Source: Candidatus Margulisiibacteriota bacterium (lineage in GTDB: Bacteria; Margulisbacteria; WOR-1; XYC2-FULL-46-14; JAHJBW01). Taken from it: a stretch of DNA of 11,856 nucleotides. The DNA lies in the NCBI GenBank assembly GCA_018813405.1, contig JAHJBW010000237.1, positions 1 to 11,856 of the forward strand, written 5' to 3'. Position 1 is the stretch's first letter. Each line of letters opens with the position of its first letter. The position numbers and the translations under genes were made by a program. Below are positions 7,222 to 11,856 of this stretch, in pieces. Below the pieces are notes generated by a model, which did no database searches, was not told the origin of the DNA, and saw only the letters and a list, made by a program, of their open reading frames with translations.

Positions 7222-8565
7222 ATGAAAGTAACTAACAAAAACATTGGAATAGTTCTGCGAAGTCCGGGAAGATTTGTTGCAAGGATAGCCAGGGGAGAAT
7301 TGGCTGTCGATCCAGTAGTAAACAATCAACTCGGGGCCGTACTCACAATTGACAAACTGCCCGAGGTGTCGGTATCTACGCTCAACGCCGCGCGGACAGC
7401 GCTGGGCCTGGATACCATCGCCATCAGGCAAAGGCTGTACCAGGATGTTAACACGGACAAATTGGCCGGGGAAATCCAAACAACCATGCAAGAGCTGAGC
7501 GCGCAGGTGGACATACTGGGGGAAAACTGGACGGAACTGGTCAGCCGCATGAAAAGCTCAGTCGAATTGAAAGACCTGTTCGAGGGGGAAGTTGAACCGG
7601 AAGCCATGTCCGCCCTCCAGGAATGCGAGGTCGAACTTGCTAACCTGAACAGGGAAGCAAAGGCCCTGGGTAGATCGGTTGGCGTACTGGCCTTTAATGC
7701 CGCGAAAGTATTTGAACCGCAAACCAATCTAATAAACCTGGGAGCACGATCAGACTTTGCCGCGGTTTCCGACATTGACGAGTTGTCCGCGATCCTGGGA
7801 ACAGTTGATTCTATTCTTGAGCTATTGAACAACATTGCCATTAATTTGGGGACCCTGCGCGCCGCGGTAGCGGAAAAAGTAGAGGTATTTGAAGAAAAAA
7901 GGGGCGCGGCCAGCAAAGCACAGAACGTCCAGCTCGACAGGGTCATAACCGCGCTAAAGAACAGGGACGCGGCGCTAAGGCCTGTCATGGGCGATATCGC
8001 CAGCAAACTTTTTGAAGTTGAAGAAGCCATAAAAGCCGAGTTTGAAGAACTCGCGGTGGACGATGATTCTGTTGTTGATGAACAAGGCCTGGAATCTGAG
8101 GCGGGCGCGCTTGTAGAAGAGCTTCTGCAAGAAACCCCGACCGAAGAAAAACCGGTCGTTCCTACATCCAGGCCTACCCCACCCCCAGTGCCTGAAGCTT
8201 CTCAGCCGGAAATAAGGGTGGGCATTGGCTTTGTGAATGAAAGCGGTGTTATTGACCCTGCCGACTTTACGCGTTTTGCCGAAGCCATAGTCAATCTGCC
8301 AGAGGAAGATTTTACTAGCGACAGATTCCAGAATGTAGTAATTGCTCCCCTGGCCTCTGCGTCAGGATTCTTTAACAGGGAAAGATCATTTGTCATGCTG
8401 GGAGAAGAAAAATTCTTTGCCATAGAGAAATTAAGAGGTGTCCGCGAGCAGGGCAAAAAGGCCGTACTGCAATGTCTGCACGATATATTGGCTTCCCTGG
8501 CCATAGATACTCAAAACTTTACTGGCGGACAGGCAGTCATAAAGGCCTACCTTGAAAGGCATTAA
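7222..8565 (+). CDS. Soluble coiled-coil protein with Pro-rich hinge; family unknown
   Basis: This 447-residue protein has no signal peptide and no membrane segment. The start is supported by GGAGGAG at 7207-7213, 8 bases before the ATG. Residues about 75-300 are predicted by eye to be long amphipathic helices with heptad-like patterning (for example around 83-115, 130-160, 185-225 and 235-278). A very acidic stretch follows at 272-310, then a Pro-rich hinge (PVVPTSRPTPPPVPEAS, about 311-327). The last 120 residues (329-447) look like a compact alpha/beta domain. I cannot assign any known family. The gene sits 2 bases after the repeat protein and overlaps the phosphatase start by one base, so it is made together with both; a role as binding partner or regulated effector of the kinase/phosphatase pair is an inference. 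Confidence 0.8.
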   Translation: MKVTNKNIGIVLRSPGRFVARIARGELAVDPVVNNQLGAVLTIDKLPEVSVSTLNAARTALGLDTIAIRQRLYQDVNTDKLAGEIQTTMQELSAQVDILGENWTELVSRMKSSVELKDLFEGEVEPEAMSALQECEVELANLNREAKALGRSVGVLAFNAAKVFEPQTNLINLGARSDFAAVSDIDELSAILGTVDSILELLNNIAINLGTLRAAVAEKVEVFEEKRGAASKAQNVQLDRVITALKNRDAALRPVMGDIASKLFEVEEAIKAEFEELAVDDDSVVDEQGLESEAGALVEELLQETPTEEKPVVPTSRPTPPPVPEASQPEIRVGIGFVNESGVIDPADFTRFAEAIVNLPEEDFTSDRFQNVVIAPLASASGFFNRERSFVMLGEEKFFAIEKLRGVREQGKKAVLQCLHDILASLAIDTQNFTGGQAVIKAYLERH

Positions 8566-9854
8566 TGGCCGTCAAGACATCAACAGCTTTAGGGCCGCAT
8601 GAGCAAATAATCAGGCACAGACTGCCTGAAATAGCCCAAAGACTTGCTGAAGGCAGACCCCTGCCCGGCCTGCACGGTCTGACCCCCATCAACCCCTGCG
8701 CGATAGCAGATGTTTGCGGGAAGGTAATAGCGGACGGGCACCCCAATAAAGATGCCGCGCAGGCAATACTCGAAGGGACAAAGGGCCTGGATACCGAGGC
8801 GTTATTGCGCAGTCAGTTAAGCCAATTGCAGATGGCGGTCATGGCGCCATTGCCCACCTTCCAGGTCATGCTTTTTGGAGCAGAAAACCCTGAAATATCC
8901 GGCGGATTTGGGAAGATGGGATACGCCCTCACACAAGGCATAAGATCATATAACCAGGATTCGGGCGCTTTGATCCAATTCCCAAAAAGAACGATCGCGC
9001 TGGCGGCTGACGGCATGGGCGGGCACAAGCTGGGCGAGCTGGCCAGCAAAATAGCAGTGGAGGCCGCGGTAAAGCACCTTATGACCGACGGCATATTCAG
9101 CGAGCTTGTTGAGGTGACCGGCTGGGGCTTCACCGACGAAGCCCTGCATCTTTATGAACAGGATCCCGCGGCCTACCTGAACGCCATTTGCCATAAAAGC
9201 TCACAGCGCCGGGGTGTGATACAAAAGCTATTAAAGATGTTCTCCGGGCCCGAAACCCCGGGAATGGGCACCACCCTTTGCGCCTTATCGCTCGAAGAAA
9301 CAGGGACAGTGGTAGTGAATGTGGGCGACTCAAGGGCCAGGGTATACATAAGGGAAAAAGACGGAGAGGTCATGCCCTATCTGCTCACAGCCGACCATTC
9401 GGTGGCGCGCGAAAGGCAGGCGCCGGACCAGAAAGCGCCGCTTGATCTTGAGGGAATAAAAAAGCTCGAGGAAGCGCTCAACAGGAACAACGCTGATTCC
9501 AATGTTATTACTTCGTCTCTGGGAACATTTGGCGTTGCCCTCAACCACGATACAGGCCTTTACGAATTTGCCGAGCCAAACCATCACCTTGTCTTTCGCC
9601 TGCCCCATCGGGAATCGGCAGAAGGTGAAGCCCTTTATCTGTTAAGCTCGGACGGACTGGTGGACGGCAAAATGAGCGAGCTTAAACTGCTGGAGATCGT
9701 AAGCGCCATGTTCGACGAGCCCGCCGAAAAGATAGCGGCCGCGGTCACAAAAGAGGCGTTAAAGCTTGGCTCAATGGACAACATAATCGCCCTGGCAGTA
9801 AAGTCGGACACTATCCCCGATGTGGACAACCCCGTTATTATTTCGGAAAAGTAA
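8565..9854 (+). CDS. PP2C-family Ser/Thr protein phosphatase with N-terminal extension
   Basis: This is a 429-residue protein. The PP2C (PPM) fold spans about 115-415 and shows the metal-binding and catalytic motifs in order: RSYNQD (Arg127, Asp132), ADGMGGH (Asp149, Gly150), GMGTT (233-237), VGDSRAR (Asp255), TADHS (Asp277), SSDGLVD (Asp363) and MDNI (Asp405). These provide the Asp residues for the two-metal site, so the enzyme should dephosphorylate phospho-Ser/Thr proteins. The first 115 residues are a helical extension absent from minimal bacterial PP2Cs of about 240-270 residues, and could dock it to an operon partner. No membrane helix is seen, so it is likely cytoplasmic. The ATG overlaps the previous stop (TAATG) with only a weak ribosome binding site, indicating translational coupling. 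It is the natural counterpart of the kinase encoded first in the operon. Confidence 0.93.
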   Translation: MAVKTSTALGPHEQIIRHRLPEIAQRLAEGRPLPGLHGLTPINPCAIADVCGKVIADGHPNKDAAQAILEGTKGLDTEALLRSQLSQLQMAVMAPLPTFQVMLFGAENPEISGGFGKMGYALTQGIRSYNQDSGALIQFPKRTIALAADGMGGHKLGELASKIAVEAAVKHLMTDGIFSELVEVTGWGFTDEALHLYEQDPAAYLNAICHKSSQRRGVIQKLLKMFSGPETPGMGTTLCALSLEETGTVVVNVGDSRARVYIREKDGEVMPYLLTADHSVARERQAPDQKAPLDLEGIKKLEEALNRNNADSNVITSSLGTFGVALNHDTGLYEFAEPNHHLVFRLPHRESAEGEALYLLSSDGLVDGKMSELKLLEIVSAMFDEPAEKIAAAVTKEALKLGSMDNIIALAVKSDTIPDVDNPVIISEK

Positions 9855-9866
9855 TGCCGGCACAGA

Positions 9867-11045
9867 TCAGATCAGGCCGGACAGGAATTTGTCCGCGGAG
9901 ATGAAGCGGATGTTTTCGCGCTGTTGGTCAATGCCAGGCTCTAAAACAACCTGATATGAATATGGTATTTTTAACCTCTCGCCAAAATATAACAAATTCT
10001 TAGAGATAGCGGTATCGCGGCTTTTGACCTCGACCGCGAACCAGGGTTTTTGGCCCGCGGTAACCAAAAAATCCACTTCCCTCCCCTCGACATCGCGCAA
10101 ATAGTAGAGATCAATTTTGTACCCTTCGGCATCGCGCAAATAATGGCATAACTTCAACAGATGGCCTGCCACAAGATTTTCAAACCGCCTGGATCTGTCA
10201 TCAATTTCAGACCAATCCCACAAATAGACCTTTGATTCCTTCTTTAAAGACCTTATTTTGCGGCTGGCATACGGATAGATCCTGTAAATATAGTAGAATC
10301 TCTCCAAAATATCTATCCAGCTCGAAGCGGCCCTGTGACTTACTTCCAGGTCCTCCCTGATCGCATTAAGCGACAATAATCCAGCCGCCTTTTGAGGCAT
10401 GAACGATCCGAGAAGCTCCATGGAGCCAATATCCCTGACCAGTGTAATATCACGAATATCCTCCCTGAACATCTTCTCGATCCTCTCATTGTGCCAGCGG
10501 CGCAGGCCGGTTTCGTCTTTCGTTATTAGGGTCTCCGGGAAGCCGCCGTACTTCATCAGATTTTCCAGCTCAATCGCACTTTTTTCACTCTGAACAAATT
10601 CAATGTCCTTCAGAGGCGCCAGACTGTTGACAGTTCCCAGAACCTCGGCAAGTGAAAAAGGGTGAAGCCTGAAATAATGGTACCTGCCCAGCAGGGAATC
10701 TCCGCCGCGCCGGTAAACATCCAGACGGGCGCTGCCAGTCACAATAATGTCAAACTCTCCGCCCTTCTTATCGTATATCCCTTTTACCAGCCTTTTCCAC
10801 CTCTTGTATTTGTGGATCTCGTCAAATATTAGAATATCAGCTCCGCCGGGGAAAACGCCGTTAAGCATGTTCAGCCGGTCGTCACGATAATCCCAATTCA
10901 AATAGGCCGGATCACGATAGCCGGCCCCAATAATGTCCCTGGCAAAAGTGGTTTTCCCCACCTGGCGCGGGCCTCCGACAAATACCATCTTTTGCTTGAG
11001 ATCGCGCAGTACGATCCTGTTCAGATACCGGTCTTTTATTTGCAT
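9867..11045 (-). CDS. AAA-family ATPase with C-terminal DUF4143 domain
   Basis: This 392-residue protein has the usual length and layout of the AAA_14/DUF4143 family. The N-terminal ATPase shows Walker A GGPRQVGKTT (24-33), Walker B ILIFDE (71-76) and a sensor-like VTGSAR (102-107), followed by the typical segment YHYFRLHPFSLAE. The C-terminal half carries EVDF (Asp325) and VEVKSRD (Glu339, Lys341), a PD-(D/E)XK-like signature common in DUF4143. These proteins are very frequent in bacteria and archaea, often variable between strains; their function is not firmly established. The gene converges on the PP2C gene with only 12 bases between stop codons. There is no good ribosome binding site before the ATG, but a promoter lies immediately upstream, so the mRNA may be leaderless. 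It is transcribed in the same direction as the OmpA-like gene, with a 76-base gap, but has its own promoter. Confidence 0.93.
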   Translation of the reverse strand: MQIKDRYLNRIVLRDLKQKMVFVGGPRQVGKTTFARDIIGAGYRDPAYLNWDYRDDRLNMLNGVFPGGADILIFDEIHKYKRWKRLVKGIYDKKGGEFDIIVTGSARLDVYRRGGDSLLGRYHYFRLHPFSLAEVLGTVNSLAPLKDIEFVQSEKSAIELENLMKYGGFPETLITKDETGLRRWHNERIEKMFREDIRDITLVRDIGSMELLGSFMPQKAAGLLSLNAIREDLEVSHRAASSWIDILERFYYIYRIYPYASRKIRSLKKESKVYLWDWSEIDDRSRRFENLVAGHLLKLCHYLRDAEGYKIDLYYLRDVEGREVDFLVTAGQKPWFAVEVKSRDTAISKNLLYFGERLKIPYSYQVVLEPGIDQQRENIRFISADKFLSGLI

Positions 11046-11051
11046 ATAATG

Positions 11052-11080
11052 AATTTACCACAAAGCAAAAAATAAGGCAA
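11052..11080 (-). promoter_or_regulatory. Sigma70-type promoter of the DUF4143 ATPase gene
   Basis: On the minus strand TTGCCT (11080-11075) is followed after exactly 17 bases by TAAATT (11057-11052), preceded by TGG as in an extended -10. Only six bases separate the -10 from the ATG at 11045, so transcription would begin at or next to the start codon, fitting the lack of a ribosome binding site. Confidence 0.55.
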
Positions 11081-11109
11081 GTATTTTTGCTTACAGGCAA
11101 AAAATAAGG
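11065..11109 (-). repeat. 13-bp direct repeat and palindrome over the ATPase promoter (candidate operator)
   Basis: CCTTATTTTTTGC (minus strand) occurs twice, at 11109-11097 and 11077-11065, 32 bp apart, close to three helical turns. Between and overlapping them is an inverted repeat, TTTTTGC (11084-11090), six bases, GCAAAAA (11097-11103). The proximal copy covers the last bases of the -35 and the spacer of the proposed promoter. The layout suggests a regulator-binding site; no regulator gene is identified. Confidence 0.55.
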
Positions 11110-11121
11110 TGATTGTTTTTA

Positions 11122-11856
11122 CTATTCTACCGAGAAAACTATCCTGCGATTTACCCTTTGAGCGGCGTCTTTTAGTCCGTTGGCCAGGCTGTTCTCGTCT
11201 ACCAGCAATTCCGACTCGCCCCGGCCTTCGGACCTGACGCGGTCAGCCGCTATTCCCAGGGTCCCTGTCAGATGCGCCATGATGGCCCCGGCACGCCGTT
11301 CTGAAAGCTTCTGATTGTAGTCAGCTTCCCCGTCCGTGTCAGTATGGCCGGTAATGACAATCTTTGCCTCGGGGTTCTCGGCAAGTATCTTCCTAAGCCC
11401 TTCGGCTATCCTGGGCAATACCACCAGACTGTCATTGTTCAAAATGGTCGTGTCCTTTTTAAAGTTAAGGTCCATCAGGTTGATGACCATAAGCTCGCGC
11501 TCGATGCGGCTTTTGTCCTGCAGTTCTTTCTGGAGCCTGCCAATCTGCTCGCGGCAGGTCTCACAGCCGCTGTCCCTGGGCGCCTCAAGCTCGATGGTGG
11601 GCGGCATTCTGCGCTCGGGCGGGATGCGGTCAAAATCAACGGCCCGCCATGAGAAGCGGAAGCCCATGCCAAAGGTATTGTCATCGCCCGTCCTGAAAGG
11701 CGGCAGAGGCGCGAAGCTGTTTACGGTCACCTCGTCTCCAAGAAAGATACTGCGATAGTCCCAGCGGCTAAAAAGCGTTATGCCAAAAAGCTGTTCCCCT
11801 ATTTTGAAGCGGGCCTCAAAGACCGAGAAATCCAGAAAAACATTGAGCCCCTGGCC
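11122..11856 (-). CDS. OmpA-family outer-membrane beta-barrel protein (5' partial)
   Basis: The frame is open to the right edge; 42 codons precede the GTG at 11730 and continue a barrel, so that GTG is not the start. Numbering from the edge, the fragment has 244 residues. Residues 1-73 are barrel strands (for example NVFLDFSVFEARFKIG, TFGMGFRFSWRAVDF). A Pro-rich linker follows, then a CETC pair (Cys98, Cys101) and a short coiled coil (about 102-125). The OmpA C-terminal peptidoglycan-binding domain runs about 128-244, with GHTDTDGEADYNQKLSERRA containing Asp173 and Arg188, which correspond to the Asp/Arg pair that grips diaminopimelate in E. coli OmpA. The protein should tether the outer membrane to the cell wall. 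It ends 76 bases before the ATPase start, in the same orientation; no clear terminator lies between. Confidence 0.92.
   Translation of the reverse strand, partial: GQGLNVFLDFSVFEARFKIGEQLFGITLFSRWDYRSIFLGDEVTVNSFAPLPPFRTGDDNTFGMGFRFSWRAVDFDRIPPERRMPPTIELEAPRDSGCETCREQIGRLQKELQDKSRIERELMVINLMDLNFKKDTTILNNDSLVVLPRIAEGLRKILAENPEAKIVITGHTDTDGEADYNQKLSERRAGAIMAHLTGTLGIAADRVRSEGRGESELLVDENSLANGLKDAAQRVNRRIVFSVE

Larger units (their letters stand above)
3702..9854 (+). other. Four-gene kinase-phosphatase operon
   Basis: Four plus-strand genes follow with no room for internal promoters between them: the first junction overlaps by 4 bases (ATGA), the second has a 2-base gap, and the third overlaps by 1 base (TAATG). 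The products are a Ser/Thr kinase, a membrane-hairpin repeat protein, a coiled-coil protein and a PP2C phosphatase. Such spacing implies one transcript and translational coupling. That the four proteins act together is inference from this arrangement. Confidence 0.85.

Noticed and set aside
7326..8030. 234-residue minus-strand open frame inside the coiled-coil gene
   Set aside because: Ser-rich composition typical of an antisense shadow, no ribosome binding site, and it lies wholly within a well-supported gene.
9857..9880. CCGGC/GCCGG hairpin between the convergent genes as a bidirectional terminator
   Set aside because: A 5-bp stem with a 14-base loop and no T-run on either strand is too weak.
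11728..11730. GTG at 11730 as start of the OmpA-like gene
   Set aside because: The frame upstream stays open to the edge and encodes barrel-like strands.

Overview
The window reads as chromosomal DNA of a diderm (Gram-negative-type) bacterium with roughly balanced base composition. Two genes encode outer-membrane beta-barrel proteins: one ends in a terminal-Phe beta-signal, and the other carries an OmpA peptidoglycan-binding domain. The intergenic palindromes (CCTGCC/GGCAGG and CCCGCC/GGCGGG types, and a TGAGCGAGTCGAAGTG-like element) resemble dispersed repeats common in uncultured candidate phyla and environmental bacteria. No rRNA, tRNA or marker gene is present, so I do not name a phylum. 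Layout from left to right: (1) positions 1-2838 hold the 3' part of a large protein with a TPR-like helical N-terminus fused to a C-terminal outer-membrane barrel, an architecture like the TPR-porins of exopolysaccharide export. (2) Positions 2839-3701 are an island with an AT-richer GxxExxY-family gene on the minus strand. It is flanked by mirror-oriented ATTNGTG-type short repeats, and nested palindromic repeat elements lie upstream of it. (3) Positions 3702-9854 are a tight four-gene operon: a membrane-anchored eukaryotic-like Ser/Thr protein kinase, a membrane-hairpin helical protein with Thr/Ala/Pro-rich 21-residue repeats, a soluble coiled-coil protein with a Pro-rich hinge, and a PP2C-type phosphatase. 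(4) Positions 9867-11045 carry, convergently, an AAA/DUF4143 ATPase with a good promoter, an apparently leaderless start, and repeat/palindrome sequences over the promoter. (5) From 11122 to the right edge is the 3' part of an OmpA-family barrel protein. The operon is the most interesting part. Kinase (writer) and phosphatase (eraser) bracket two proteins of no recognised family, with junctions of 4-nt overlap, 2-nt gap and 1-nt overlap, which implies co-expression in fixed proportion. My inference is a self-contained membrane phospho-signalling module. The repeat tail of the second protein could be its phospho-acceptor or docking region, but nothing in the sequence proves this. The GxxExxY and DUF4143 genes look like accessory insertions around the operon.
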